The position numbers were made by a program, and so were the translations under genes. A stretch of 64,000 nucleotides of DNA, taken from NCBI GenBank assembly GCA_024336345.1, contig JANFOG010000018.1, positions 434,001 to 498,000 of the forward strand, in the 5' to 3' direction. Under the pieces are notes generated by a model. That model searched no databases, was not told the origin of the DNA, and saw only the letters and a program-made list of their open reading frames with translations. Shown here piece after piece: positions 1 through 12,504 of this stretch; position 1 is the first letter of the stretch; every line of letters starts with the position of its first letter. Origin of the DNA: Mariannaea sp. PMI_226 (Eukaryota > Ascomycota > Sordariomycetes > Hypocreales > Nectriaceae).

Positions 1-339
1 CCAGTCGCTGATATGGTCAAGTCCAATGATAATGGGAACGGCAAGAAGGTGCAGCCAGCCTATAATATTTCTGGGCGCATCGACCGAGCGGCAGCGGAGA
101 AGCTGGTTAAGGATGCTGCGATAAGTTCGTGGCATCCAATTGGAACGTGCGCAATGATGCCGCGCGGTGCCGGCGGTGTTGTTGACCATCACCTGAAGGT
201 CTACGGTGTAGAGCGCCTTAGAGTCATTGACGCCAGTGTCATGCCTCTTCACGTTAGAGGAAACATTGCTAGTTCAGTATATGCTATTGCCGAGAGAGCG
301 GCCGACATGATCAAGGAAGAGTGGAAGATCGTGATGTAG
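1..339 (+). CDS. GMC oxidoreductase, C-terminal end (gene starts before the window)
   Basis: The frame is open from base 1 and stops at 337-339, so only about the last 112 residues are present. They carry the C-terminal GMC domain hallmark: SWHPIGTCAMMP with the active-site His, then VVDHHLKVYGVERLRVIDASVMP and a closing helix (SSVYAIAERAADMI). Family members are flavin enzymes oxidising alcohols, sugars or choline; the substrate-binding half is outside the window, so no substrate can be named. The visible part is intact. The neighbouring gene on the other strand is a dead member of the same family, arranged tail to tail. Confidence 0.88.
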   Translation, partial: PVADMVKSNDNGNGKKVQPAYNISGRIDRAAAEKLVKDAAISSWHPIGTCAMMPRGAGGVVDHHLKVYGVERLRVIDASVMPLHVRGNIASSVYAIAERAADMIKEEWKIVM

Positions 340-890
340 GAGAGATGAGGAGTACGAAAGAATATAGCCGAATATAGTTTTAGCTATTAATATTGAAAGC
401 AAAGTCTTTAATATTGCTTTTATTTGGATTTGACAACCTAATTCTATACTATTTGCTAATGGAGTCTTTGAGCTCCGTACTAGTTAGTTATCATGTGTGA
501 CGGAAGAGTCAGATTAGAACTAGATTGCTTGCAGTTCTGGGCCCAGCCTCTTACTCTACCTTACTCTGAGAATCGAGTGTTAATTTAATCTTATACGGAA
601 CACTATAGCACCATGAGAGATACTCACACTACAATGGTTCATAGCAGTAGGGCCAACAGAGAGAGGAAGAACAACTTTCTGGAAGCCAAGGAAGCCCTGA
701 CGCGTTTCCGGCCTGATAAGTATCCGGCTTGGGACCACAAAGCAAAGAATAATTGAAACAAACTGTAGAAATTATAGTTCCTAACCAAGATCATACCTTA
801 AAGTTGACCTCTTGAACACCGGTTTGGCACTACCATTTCCTTAATGTTTGTTTATACATACTGCTTGCTTCTTCAAGTTTCTAGTGCTTT
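340..890. other. intergenic, no gene seen
   Basis: Gap between the tails of the two GMC genes. No coding stretch, RNA gene or repeat recognised. Confidence 0.5.
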
Positions 891-894
891 CCTT

Positions 895-2706
895 TGATAA
901 TATCATCAGCAATTTTCTCCGCCAACGCATAAATAGTGCTCTAGGAATGGCCTGGGGGCAGAATCGGCATCACGCTTGCGTCGACCACCCGAGGACTCTT
1001 TACGCCAAACTCCTAGCCGAATTGTCTACAACAGCCGTCTTGTCGTCCGCCTGGCCCATTTTGCAAGTACCGCTAGCATGCCAGACGGTCATGAGCGATT
1101 CCCGCACTTGGTCCAGAATTTCATCCTCTGTCTTCAGGTGCAAACCTGGCCAGTACTCCTCGCCAATCACAATGCGCTTCATGTTTATGGCAGCCGATGA
1201 CCACACTTCACGCAGACGTCGAAACAGGGCGATAGCAACCTGCTGATCTGCCCCGTGCATCAGCCAGTTGGGATTGACTTGCGGCAAGTCAAGTCCCGAA
1301 GCGCTAGCGAGAGTGACGTTGCCCCTCGACAATGGTGCTACCAAAGTACCAAGGATGGCGGCATACTGTTTTCCGTTGAGCGGCTGGTCTCTTGTCGGCG
1401 CTGCACAGTCGCCAAAGAAAGCGTTCCCCTGGAGGTACTCAACCCCGAGCCAATCGCTTGGGAATTTTTTCAGGGCCTTAAGCGTCGAGGTGCTGAAGTT
1501 GGTGCGGTGCTCTGCGGGCAGTTTCTCAAACCCGAGGAGCTCGATTGAATCGGACGACAACAGCCCATCTTGCGCCGTACCATCTGGGCCATCACATCCG
1601 GGTTTTGAACCAGTGGGTCGACCGTTGGAATGGCAACCTGATATAATGGGCCAAATGAGACGTAATCCCACATATCCTATCCGACACCTAGGCTATGAAC
1701 CACGAAGGGGATGCTGAATTTGCCCAATTCATCAGCGGGCCCAATGCCAGAAATCATCAGCAATTGAGGTGATTGGAAGGTGCCGGCGCTAAGAATCGCT
1801 TCTTTAACAGCATTGATCGTAAAAGATGCACCTTGGAAGTTGACCTCCACTCCTTTAACAGTCTTTTTGGCATCAAATAAGATCTTTGTGGCCTGTGTTC
1901 GTGTACGGACCTGCAGATTCGACAATCCCGACCCAATAACCAAGTAGATGTGCTCAACTGAAGAGCTACAGGTCGCATCAGCGGTGCGGATAGTGGCCGG
2001 TATGTAAAATAAGCCTAGCAAGGCACCACCATTGAAACCTGTTGTCTCCTGCAGGCCAATGGCTTGCATTCCCTTCTCAAACCACGCTGCAAGTTGGGAC
2101 ACCCAGTTAAGACAGCCAACTTGCAGGACTACCCTTGCAGGCGAGACGAAATCAGGGGCGTCGTAGTTTGTTGATGCATTCGCGGGGCGTTTTGAGTTGT
2201 CGGGTGGCCTAAAGGTGACGGCTTTCTTGATGTAGGGCAGTAAGTTGTCCAGCCTAAGTAACCATCGCAGTGTTAGTGTGTGTTGGTACTACGGATCGTA
2301 TTTGCAGCATAACCAGACGCTCACCGCTAACACTATCATCACCCACTTTGTCTGCCCACATGTCATATGACCCCGTCGAGGCTCGGTGGTAAACCATGAA
2401 GTTCAGCCCCGAGGAGCCTCCAAGACACTTACCTCTAGCGTAGTGTATCCGGCGGTTGTTTACGCCGACTTGTGGTGTCGTCTGAATCTCTCAGTCAGTC
2501 ACTGCGAATGAGTCGGTGATATTGCTCCCGATGCCAAAAGGTTCGCCACCAGGCATGGTGCCCAAGAGAGGCCAGCTGGCTGCTAGGTGAAGGCAATGCC
2601 ACCACGGATGCCACGACACTGCACAAGGTAGAAGAAACAAGAGGGCGAAGGAAGAACATATGGAGGTCGGGGCTGGTTCTAATGGATAATGAGAAAAGGA
2701 AAACAA
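895..2706 (-). pseudogene. GMC oxidoreductase pseudogene
   Basis: Reading right to left, pieces of one GMC flavoenzyme follow in order: an N-terminal part ending NITDSFAVTD, the first GMC signature (GKCLGGSSGLNFMVYHRAS, about 2365-2435), an intron near 2255-2330, the second signature (FQSPQLLMISGIG, about 1740-1790), and the C-terminal HASGTCKMG and VVDASVMPILPPGH blocks. Lesions: TGA at 2491-2493 where the family usually has Trp; TAG at 1677-1679 just before DMWDYVSFGP where a Gln is expected; a frame change near 1570; another near 1000; TAG at 941-943. The three stops all fit C:G to T:A changes. Remnants are otherwise well conserved, so death may be recent. It is not the same gene as the one at 1-339. 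Confidence 0.85.
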
Positions 2707-3545
2707 TACTTTAGCGCGCTACGATGGAATTTATATATTCGTGACAAATATACGCAAACCAGCGGGATTATTTCTCACTCTAATCGTCCTAAGCGACGTT
2801 ATACATAGGGTGTTGCCAAGGCTATCTCCGATAGTACAATCACAATTACACCTATTATCTCCATTTTCAAGCAACAGGTGTCGCATGTCCTTTGGTGTAC
2901 TAGTCTACCGTAGATACAGAACTTCGGTTTTTATCAAACGGTCCAATATTCGTTCGAGGCATTCGGCTCATGTACTGAATAACTTCTACAGCTTACTACT
3001 AAACGCGTTTAACTTATTTCCTAGCAACGTCAGAGTACTCCTCAGTGAAAGTGGCCTTTGCTCCACAGGAGAGCACTCTCATCGTGCTGTAATTAGTAGA
3101 TAGCGCTTAGTAAGTTTACTGCATTGGTGAAAAGCGGAGTTACACATGAGCTGACGCGGTTTATTATGCCGTGACAAACAGGGAAACACATTCGTTAGAC
3201 ACCCCGCCCCCAGAATCGTCCCCACGATAAACTACCTTGAACTGCACAAGGTAGTGCTGGATGTAGACTACTGCTTCCCCATGGAGACCCCGCACCTGTG
3301 CCACTTAATTTTATCTCCTAGTTCTCGTTGGTGCGCATCGAAAACGACATTGATAAGTGCGGCACGGAAACGCGCCCAGCTATTCAGCCTGTACAGATAT
3401 TGAACTGGCTCTTCTTTTATCCCTTACAAGGCCTCGTGAGCCGACATGGGTGAGCATATAATCTATATAGTCCCTGATTGGTGATGTCCAAGTCAAGTAG
3501 TTAGTCTCGATTTCATGCGCGTCGGGTTGCGCAAATCTCTCAGCC
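2707..3545. other. intergenic, no gene seen
   Basis: Upstream region shared by the dead GMC gene (minus) and the membrane-protein gene (plus). One ORF of 120 codons exists here but shows no domain and no codon pattern of a real gene. Confidence 0.45.
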
Positions 3546-4828
3546 ATGTCTGACGGCTTTGAGATAGCCGTTTATTTCCAGTCCAGCTGGGCTATCCTCA
3601 GCACCATCGGGATAGGAAACGTGTTGTTCGGCTTGACAGTTGTTGGCATTACTGACCTTTCACCTGTCTCTCTCATTCCCATCATCACTTCTGCTTCTGG
3701 GGCCGTCGCGAATGGCCTGTGTTACTATTACAACTTTGGCCGTTATCCTATTGCAAACTCGGCCGCTGCCTCTGCAGTTGCTGATGTTCTATGGATGGTA
3801 TGCTTGTACGTGACCATTTTCTCTCACATTCTCTTACTAAATAACTCCCGGTTTCTTAGGTACAAGAGGCTGGAATCTCTTTCTACAGTTATGCTATCCT
3901 TGTCCGCATCCTACGTAGCCGAGATCGAATGGTATTCATAACAACATTTTGGTTTTTAATTGTCACCATCTTTGCCCTACGAATGGCCATCCTCGTTTTT
4001 AGAGTCAAAGTCATTTTCACGAGTGACTCAGATCTCAGGACTACGATCAATGAGCTCCATATTGGATACTTTGCTTCCATTGCCTTGGTAGAGTGCCTCA
4101 GTGCATTCTTCCTCATCAGAAAATTTACCAAAGCCGAGAAGATTTCACGAGAGGCATCTTTAAAGTCGACGCTGTTCCAGCACCTCATGCGGAGTACCGA
4201 AATTCGTTTGGCCACGCTGGCCATCATCGGCATTACCAGAGCTGTTGTTTACTTCTTTCAGCCTTCTGTACAAAACTCTACCACTTTGACGAGCCAAATC
4301 GATCACTTCTTCTACACGCTAGAGTGTCTCTTCCCGATGATGATTTTGTAGGTCCATTATCTCGTATTTGTGAACTAGACATGAAACGAAGAAAGGAAAA
4401 AAGAACATCAGTATCACGGCCTATATTTCTAACAGCTTCTCAAAAACAGTATTGATATACTTGCCTCTAAACTAGCATTTACTAGCAACAACAGCAACAG
4501 AAATGCTAATAACCCGGAAAGCTCTTCATTCCAGCTTGCAACTCGGCGGCCATCAAGACACGAAAGACTCTATTCACTAGAAGCTAATGAAAGACCTGAA
4601 TTCTCCGTCTGGGATGGGGTTCAGGAGAATGGGGGCGTTCAGCAACTGAACAGCGCTAACTCATCCTCATCTTCGAAACAGGAGATCTTGGAGAGGCAAA
4701 CACGAGATCTAGTCGTGGCTCCTGAAGGAAATAACATTAAAAAGACCGTTGAAATCAGTGTATACCGTGGGAATCATGACACTACCGAATCGTCTAATAC
4801 ACTAAAGATCCCCAGCTCTTCAGGATAA
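3546..4828 (+). CDS. seven-segment integral membrane protein, receptor-like topology
   Basis: Three exons: 3546-3797, 3860-4347, 4486-4828 (360 residues). The introns have GT...AG ends; the first has a TACTAA-like branch site. I count seven hydrophobic segments, starting near residues 12, 42, 75, 110, 150, 200 and 228: for example SSWAILSTIGIGNVLFGL, then FITTFWFLIVTIFALRMAIL, and last IDHFFYTLECLFPMMIF. After segment seven comes a hydrophilic tail of about 115 residues rich in Ser and Asn, with a run SANSSSSSK. Seven segments plus a long Ser-rich tail resemble fungal orphan GPCR-like proteins, but I see no diagnostic motif of Pth11, Stm1 or pheromone receptors. Function unknown; the gene model is strong, the receptor idea is inference. 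Confidence 0.75.
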
Positions 4829-6626
4829 AGGATATACTAAGTGAAGGATATCGGAGTTTTCTTGGAAATAAAGGGTTTTGTTTAGTAAGAATCTCTATTA
4901 GGTTAGAGATTTAGTAGGAATACAACTACCTTACTTGATTTCTCATAACCTATGCATTATCTTATAAACAAAACCAGCAATAGAAGAGCGGCAGAAAGTA
5001 TAAGCATACATTTTATCGGTCCATTTAATTTGTTTCATATCTTCCAGGCATGAATAGTATTCATATCTGACAGAAATATATATGCTTGATAGTTTCTCAA
5101 GAGATAAAACAGGGTGCTGACCATACTGGTAGGCAAGTAGAGCTGATACCCTTATCTTGTTTTTGGGTTATATGACTTCCGTATTTTGGATCAGCCAATG
5201 CTACTTGCGTCAATTTTATTGGTGAGGCTAGAGACTTACCAGTCGAGGTAGAAACCCCGGGCGTCCGAATCTTCAGACAGTGACGAAATTCATCATGATG
5301 AGTTTAAATCATTCTTAGGCCAATTGTGACCAGGTTTTTAACGACGCATCTAGCTGCATGCTTTTTATAATAATGAAAGTTTTGTCTTTTGATCTCTATT
5401 TTTGTTTTTTATTCGAAGTTCTCCCGCTATAGAGGGTTGGATAGCAACAAGTTGCGAAATCCAATACGCATTCATATTTAGGCTGGCTGATTATATTACA
5501 CAATATTGTGCCATTTTAGTGGTTGCTCGCCCGATTATCATAGCGTCATATTTAGGTCAAGGATTAAGCATTTTTTCCATACCATATAGCCTTTTAGACA
5601 AATACCTGCATCTGTCTTCTAAGAAATAACGCTGGCTGGTTCAGTTGCCAATGCACACTAAGACAAAGTCATGAGGGAAAAGGTATCTAATTTATGCCAG
5701 GTTAAGTGTAGCGATAGGAGGCCCAACGATATTTAGTAATCTCAACCAAAGTACCAAGTAGTCTACCAGCCGTCTTCAGTCTACAAAAAGTTCATACCTT
5801 GAAACGATTAGCCCCTTGCTAGATTAGGACGTATTAGTCGATCGATGGTATGATTTGCGCGACTTGGCTCTTTTGTCGCAATATGCGCTCTTAGAATACG
5901 GGCGCACAGCTCTCAGGACAAAACTGATGTCGAATGGCAAGGGGGAGAAGGCAGGTGAAGCGGTCAAAAGGAAAAGCTACCCTCTCCATGTTTATCAGTT
6001 TTACAAACGTTGTTTATGGGTTCACCAGACGGTCTTAGTTCGACGAAGCGAATTGTACTCGACTGCCCCTCAGTGATAATAGCGTAAGTTTCTACTTCAC
6101 GGCTCTGGTTTCTATGCCACTAGGGACGGCAAAACGTTGAAGAAAAGCGACAACGGACTTATATAAGCCATCTCCACTTGCAAATAAGGATGGTATCATC
6201 AAATTTACTTCATCCAAGGGAAAATCAGATCTGGTTGAGAGAATCGATCAAAGCTGCAGAGCGAGAAGCTACTGTCTCAGATGGAGCCATAACAGCCCCA
6301 GAACCGTCAATTATTGGCGTCCGTTTACTTCCCACTAAATAAAGTTTGACAGTTATCAAAGAACACAAGTTACAGTCTGACGGGGGTCATAGGGGAAACT
6401 TATCTTCCTCTTTCTCCTGAAGCATCTATATTTGATCTCAGCAACTGGCCTCCACTGTCGATGAGGCTCAGATGACGATCCTGAAGAAAGCATTTTTATT
6501 ACATAGACAGTCATTCTATTCTTGACCTAGCTAAATCGATATCCGAACGGCAAGTATTCATATCTGCTGCACTCAGTGGTCACCTGGTCGATACTATGGC
6601 ACAGCCCATCTTGGAGACTTGCTTGG
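4829..6626. other. intergenic, no gene seen
   Basis: AT-rich sequence with short ORFs only (for example 5402-5629 and 5855-6076), none with a recognisable domain. Confidence 0.45.
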
Positions 6627-7039
6627 CTAACAACCCCAATAGCATACATGACTTCCACTAGTTGCTCCACCGAAATTGTGCAATAGCCCTTGTTCAGTGC
6701 TTACATCAAATTTATGTCCAGGTATAACACTTTGACAATTTTCATCAGAGTAGAAAGTGCAATAGGTCTCCATTATCTGGAAGGCAGTAAAGAGCGTAGC
6801 CTAAAGTGGATGATTGGTCTTAGTGCTTCATAAAACATAAATGATAACGCTATACTTACAGAACCTATACTATGTGTAGAGCAGATAGTCTCGCAAGTAG
6901 GCGTATATTGGCCAATATAATTCTTACCATCTGCATCGGAGTACATTTTGACACAGCCACCATGAACATCGCAAGTGGTGTCGGTAATAAGCTGAAAACC
7001 AGCGACAAGAGGAGCAATTAAGAGAGTTGATGTGCGCAT
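6627..7039 (-). CDS. small secreted cysteine-rich protein, effector-like
   Basis: Two exons: 6860-7039 and 6627-6800, splitting after a phase-0 GTAAGT donor. A second in-frame acceptor would start exon 2 at 6776. Product 117 residues (or 109). I chose the ATG at 7039 because it directly gives a signal peptide (MRTSTLLIAPLVAGFQL); an upstream in-frame ATG at 7066 would add nine polar residues. The mature part has eight cysteines, four per half: TTCDVHGGC, CETIC, then YCTFYSDENC and HVCYWGC. The two halves look alike (C...GGC...C..C versus C....SDENC...C...C), hinting at an internal duplication joined at the intron. No enzyme motif. Small size, signal peptide and even cysteine count fit fungal secreted effector-like proteins; role unknown. 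Confidence 0.72.
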
Positions 7040-8767
7040 GTTGGCTTTTGAACGAACAAATGACAAAGAATTAAAATATTTGCAATTCCAATAGTCCCCT
7101 TAAATGAGAATGTAAGTTACACAAGGAAATGGAGCTCCTTTATACGCATTTCTTACATTATAGCTCCGAAAGTACCTGACGTACACCTGCAATATTTTGT
7201 GGCAATGGCGGCTTGGCAAGAACCCATAACGTCTGCTGCTTCCACAGTATCATAAGGCAGCTCACTCGCCTTCGAATAGATCCTGGTCACTGGTCCCGGC
7301 GATGGAGCCAGTCCCATGATGAACTACGTACATTGAACTTTCTCCAGCTCTAAGTACTTAAGTAATACAATGGGTACTTTTTAAAAGTGTCGTATTGGTA
7401 GCACGATTTCACAACGGGCAGCGGAGACTAGTAATACAGAATGATTGTTTTAGGGTGTGATATTATAGAGTGGTGCATGATTTTATGGAACCTCACTTAG
7501 CAAGAAATAAACAACGTGCTGGCGGTCTTAGGTTTGTGACCGGTATCCCAACGCTGGCCAGAGACAGAATTCTAAAGTGGGTTCTAAACCCTAAGCAAAA
7601 TCTCGAATCGGGCAAAGACACCAGGGCTGAGTTATAAGGCGGCGACCCATGAGACTTAGATCCTGGAAAATCTTAATTGGTTGCCAGTTGATGGACAACG
7701 TTTCCCCTAGACCTAATTGCCATCTTAGGTGGTGTATGGATTTACGCATTTCTACACTGCACCATGCTCCTAGCGTATGGGAATGTTAGTATATGCCCGT
7801 ATCTAGGTAAAAGCTAGGTTGTCCTTCGACTGGCTACATAAAATAGTGGCAAGCAACCCAATATTTAATATTGTAGAACTATAAATAAATTTGATTGGTA
7901 TTCAAAGCGATAACTATAGTATTGCGGCTTGTCTATAGTCGCACACTAAAGTTCTGCTAAGTTGCTATAGTGTCGGTTCTTGGGCTGGCGATAATCAGTA
8001 GGATGAGACGCACTTTTTCTCTGGTTTTAATAAAGGAGAGATACACACAATACAGAGATTAGGGGGGAAGAAAAAAAAGGTTATTAGTGTGATGCCTATT
8101 AGACCTAATTATGGGTCATATATTCCCAGTAGCGCTTAAATACAGAGAAAGAAAAACCGACAAAAGCCCCAACTCTCGGCCCACCAACCACGACAGCACC
8201 CTACCTCCAGTCAAATGACGCGACACGGGTAGACTCAGTTCTATTCTCACTAGTTGGAGTATTTCAAATCTGAGGTTCTGGGTGGAGTCAACAGGCTCCG
8301 TAATCGAGTCAGGTAGATATCCTAACTGAAAAGGGAAACTGAACTGAGAATCTTTCGAGCATGATGTGGCTACGAACAGGTGAACGGCGCCTTGCTGCGA
8401 AGTATGACGTGCGTTGATAAAGGTTCCAACAGGTTAGCATAGCTGCTACTGTAAAGTCCAATGTTAGCGCGAGTTTGCTGCTTTCATAATTCCAACAAGG
8501 GTTAACTACCACGGTGATAAATAACTTCGAGAATTCTCAATTGCCCACCACGTTATCATCAATCTTCTATAGCCGCTCTAGGCTTTTGGAGCTAGCATAT
8601 GCAATTATCACTAGTGGCTTCTAATTAGAGAACCTATATATATAGAGGTATAATTTCTAGGATGCAATGATAACATTATATTGATGCTATTATTGTCCAT
8701 TCGACTTATAAAGCTGTACTATATCAGTTGCTTACAGAATTCAAGGGGCGTGTAACTATTACCTGAA
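7040..8767. other. intergenic, no gene seen
   Basis: Promoter side of the secreted protein followed by AT-rich DNA with no coding stretch recognised. Confidence 0.45.
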
Positions 8768-9560
8768 CTATCTGTGTGAATGTGTCAGAAAATGGCACTC
8801 ACATCTAGCTTCGTGTGCATCGTTCTCGTGCTTAATCAGCCTCAATGTCCGGGGGTTCTCATCTTCTTCCATCACACACCTGACAACATTTTCAGACCCA
8901 TGTTCCTGGACAGTCTCGAGCGGTGTTTCACCCCGATACTCCTTTATGGGAATGAAATCAGGTCTCGACTCAGCTGAGACATTGACTAGCTCCAAAATGG
9001 ACTTTTCAGTGTCTCCAGGCGTTGTTGATCTGAGAGCGTAGTACATGGGGAGGGCCCTCACGACTACTCATGATTTAGGGATTTGTCGCTGCTTGCAGAA
9101 GCAATTTTCAAGACACCAAGACGTGATCTTACGAGGACTTATACATTGAGAATGCCCCCAAGTCATTGGATAGTTCTTCTTCATTGGCAATCCGACAGCG
9201 ATTTTCGTCATCCAACTCACCCAGTATAATCTCCATGGGCTCATTCTCTCCTTCAAGGCCCGGGAAGTGTGCTGCCGTCGGATTACGCTTATTCAGCATA
9301 TCAACCTTCGCGCCCTTGTTGCTGAGCAGTTTGGTCGCACCAGCTTTCCCCTATTTACACGCGAAGAAAAACACAGTGGGGTCCTCCTTATCTTTGGTTT
9401 CCATATCGACCGACAAGGAGCGGAGCACCTCAGTGACATCAAGCTTGTCGTGAAACTAGGCTAAATGAAGCGGGGCCCAAGCATTATTGTCTTGCACGAG
9501 AACCGCCTTTGGAATTTGATCGAAAAACCGTGTTGACCAGTGCCGCCGTTTCCATCCTTG
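8768..9560 (-). pseudogene. ankyrin-repeat protein relic
   Basis: On the minus strand ankyrin-like units follow one another: an APLHLA...FHDKLDVTEVLRSLSVD unit, a PTVFFFACK...GKAGATKLLSNKGAKVDMLNK unit, and a YRGETPLETVQEHGSENVVRCV unit. In-frame TAG codons at 9456-9458 and 9351-9353 interrupt the first two where ankyrin repeats commonly have Gln, and the last unit lies in another frame. No start and no other domain can be seen. It was probably part of a larger ankyrin protein of the kind common in fungal accessory regions. Confidence 0.62.
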
Positions 9561-10879
9561 TCCATCTGAGTCGTGGCTTTAGTCGATTTTGCCATCCGTT
9601 GTAGACAGTTCCCCAACTCGCCCCGGCGTTTTGAAGGTCCCCAAAAGGAGTTATCTCCACGACTAAACAGTCTACTACACCAAAAGCCTAGATCTTGAAC
9701 TGCACCGTAACACGCTCACCAAACGGGGCCAAGGTTCTATGGCATGTTAAACCAGGCTCTTGAACACAGCTCCTTGAAAAGGTACGTACGGGGCTAAGCC
9801 GGAGACGAGGTTGTTAGTGAAGTTGTGTAGGAGATCTGCGTGCGCATAGCTCACGAAAACCAGCGAGAAACTGGAAGATCCATTCCTGATACCTCAGTAT
9901 TCGAATTGAAATAGAAGAGACATAAACAAGTGATTGAGTTTTTGGAATGCAAGTACATTGAGAGGGTGGTTTGATGAGGACTGTTTTTGACCTAGATGTT
10001 TCATTTGTATTACCATATAGATTGTTGGCGCTATGGGCAAATAAATGATACTTTGTACGCCCTGATAGATTCAAAGGTCCTCGTTTGCAGATATACGGTA
10101 GTCCCGTTGGTGGTAAATAAAAAAAATGGCGGAGCCTCCTTGGTTGGTCTATTCACTCAAGTACGGCATGCTTTCGCTCGACGTGGCCAGACCCATCCAT
10201 TTCATAGTAAGAGGGCAACACCAATTGGATACCAACTCGCAGACTGGTCACATTTAAATACAGTTATTCGACAGTTCTTGTAAGGAGCTTTGCATGTCGC
10301 TGCATGAGAGGGCTTCAATATTTGCCCCGCTCAATTAGCGGCGTCAACATACCTTGGAAGATGCGAAATAGATACATCCATGTAGGGAGCTTGACTAGGT
10401 GGCAAAACGGTGCTAGATAATTCCAAGCTCGAAAGGCGAGCGATATCATGGTGAGATGCGCGAGTAACTCTACTAATAATAACTAACCGTTGCAATTGAT
10501 ACACAGAAGTAGGGCACATTCAGAAAGGATTCGAATAAATAGAGCGGGATATAGACTCAGATCTCGGGTGGAATTGTAATCTGGTTTTTCGATTAGTTAA
10601 TCCATGGGTCGTAAAGTCAGTTGGCTCGATAGACTACGGTTCATTACTTTCAAGGCTTTCTTTACTAGCCGATCGGATGCAGGGTATGCTGGTACGGCTA
10701 GTGTGAGCATTTGCATTCTACCGGAGTCCACTTTCTAAGGAAATGTATCACCAAAATATATAGTATAAATAATCCAATGTCAAGAAATGCTGCTCTATTT
10801 CGTGAGATTCCATAAGTCTCTATACATAACCATGTACAAGGCTATTATTATTTGGCTTCAATACCTACATAAATGCCGC
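9561..10879. other. intergenic, no gene seen
   Basis: No coding stretch or repeat recognised between the ankyrin relic and the glycosyltransferase gene end. Confidence 0.45.
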
Positions 10880-12207
10880 TTATATCGGTATATCCTGCAC
10901 CGGGTAGGTATAATCCGAGGCATCAACAAAAACCTCGTTTTTATCAGCTTGAAATTGCTCATGCAGGCGTCGCACAATTGTCTTCATTGTACTTCTACCA
11001 AGAATCTCCGCAGTCTTGTCCTTGGTTTGCCAATTATGGCTGACAAAGACACCTTGACATGCCCCATGACCCTCGTCGTAGTACTCATTGCCATTAGCAT
11101 GATCACATGGTATGTTCTTCACCTCGTCTGTTCCATTGAATTCATAACGAATGTACCATGAGAATGCCGATTGCTCATGCGCCCAATTCTCTTTCCAATT
11201 GTCACAACCGGGTATCCGATTTGGACAGTCCTCCCAAACTTCGAACATCTCTTGGTTGCGCTGGCTCGCTTGGGCGATGATAAAACCTGTGTTCAAGATC
11301 AAGTTCCCACGTCCGTCTTTTGTCCACTGGTTATCGAGATCGTATGCCATTGCAATAAGAGTTTCTGGAGTTACATCCCATAGATTCATCAACCATTCTA
11401 TCGGGAGATGGAGATTGGTGAAAACAGCATCAGAATCGAGACAAATGACAAAATCATGCGTCTTGAGTGCCTCTTTTATTATGGCTGGCTTCACCCACGT
11501 ACCGTGGCGGTCGGGGTAATCGGCTGCGCGAATGAGTCGGTAATCGTATCCGTGAATCAATGCTATCATCTTATTAGAGATGGGAGAAGCAATACGCGAC
11601 GGAGAAGCGGCACCCTACCATAGAGGTAGTGATTCAAATGACCGCCAGTCGCTCCAAGAAGCCCAGTAAAATCCAATGGCTCTTTATTTAATAAAGTCCC
11701 CGGTGCGGTCTCGCTCAATCGACTGTCGGCATCAATGAGTACCACTCTTTTCCCAAGTGGTTGCAACCATCGTTGAGAGCCACTTGGAACATCGAATCGA
11801 ACCCCTTTATCTGTGATGAATGTCGGATTGTTGAGAGGATGTTTGAGAGGCTTCCAAAGCTCAGCGAAGAGTTCAGCAGTACTCAAAGATTTGTCAATCG
11901 CTGCGAGGGGCGTATCGTCAATCTCTTCGATCGATGTATCGTCAATTTCTGCTAGTGTTGTATTCTTAATATCTGGTACGGTTGTATTATCTTGAACTGG
12001 AGGAACGCAAGTGAAAGCTGGCTTTCTAATTATGCATGAGTTAGTCCTACAATTCAATTGCGAACAGTGCTAGAATGTAGATTGGAATTACTTACCCCAG
12101 CGGCCATACGTTACTTGAAAATAGACTAATATGAGGAGGGCAACATTAGTAATAATGCACCAAGCCAAGAGTCCATGCCCTATTCGATATTGCTGGGAGA
12201 CAATCAT
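10880..12207 (-). CDS. type II membrane glycosyltransferase, GT34 (GMA12/MNN10)-like
   Basis: Three exons: 12096-12207, 11619-11996, 10880-11562 (390 residues, closing in frame). Exon 1 gives a short cytosolic tail and one membrane anchor (WCIITNVALLILVYFQV), the layout of Golgi glycosyltransferases. A Thr/Asp-rich stem with IDDT repeats follows. The catalytic part has HGYDYRLIRAADYPDRHGTWVKP, the DXD motif CLDSDAVF (metal and nucleotide-sugar binding, about 11418-11440) and NTGFIIAQ. This pattern fits the GT34-like family of alpha-galactosyl or mannosyl transferases acting on glycans in the Golgi. The donor sugar cannot be told. The splice after HYLY matters: unspliced, the frame stops. All key motifs are intact. 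Confidence 0.78.
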
Positions 12208-12504
12208 TCTAGCACTCAAGTCTTACGCGAAAAGGTGTATTTGGGGAGAAAGCAATTCAGAGCTCGCCATTTTTTACTTTTATTTTTAGGGAGCTCGAAG
12301 GTAGGCGATTTATGTGTCCCCTCAAAAGATTACTTATCAAAATAAGGGCTACCTGTCCCCTCAAATGGACTGCATGCTTTCGAAACCATCTATGGTTTAT
12401 TGGGCCCTGATCCGCTTCACGAAAGAATTCGAGAACGACGAGAAGTGGATGCGATATCTACTTAAAGACACACCTTCCCCAATTTAGCTATGATTTTCGC
12501 TTAT

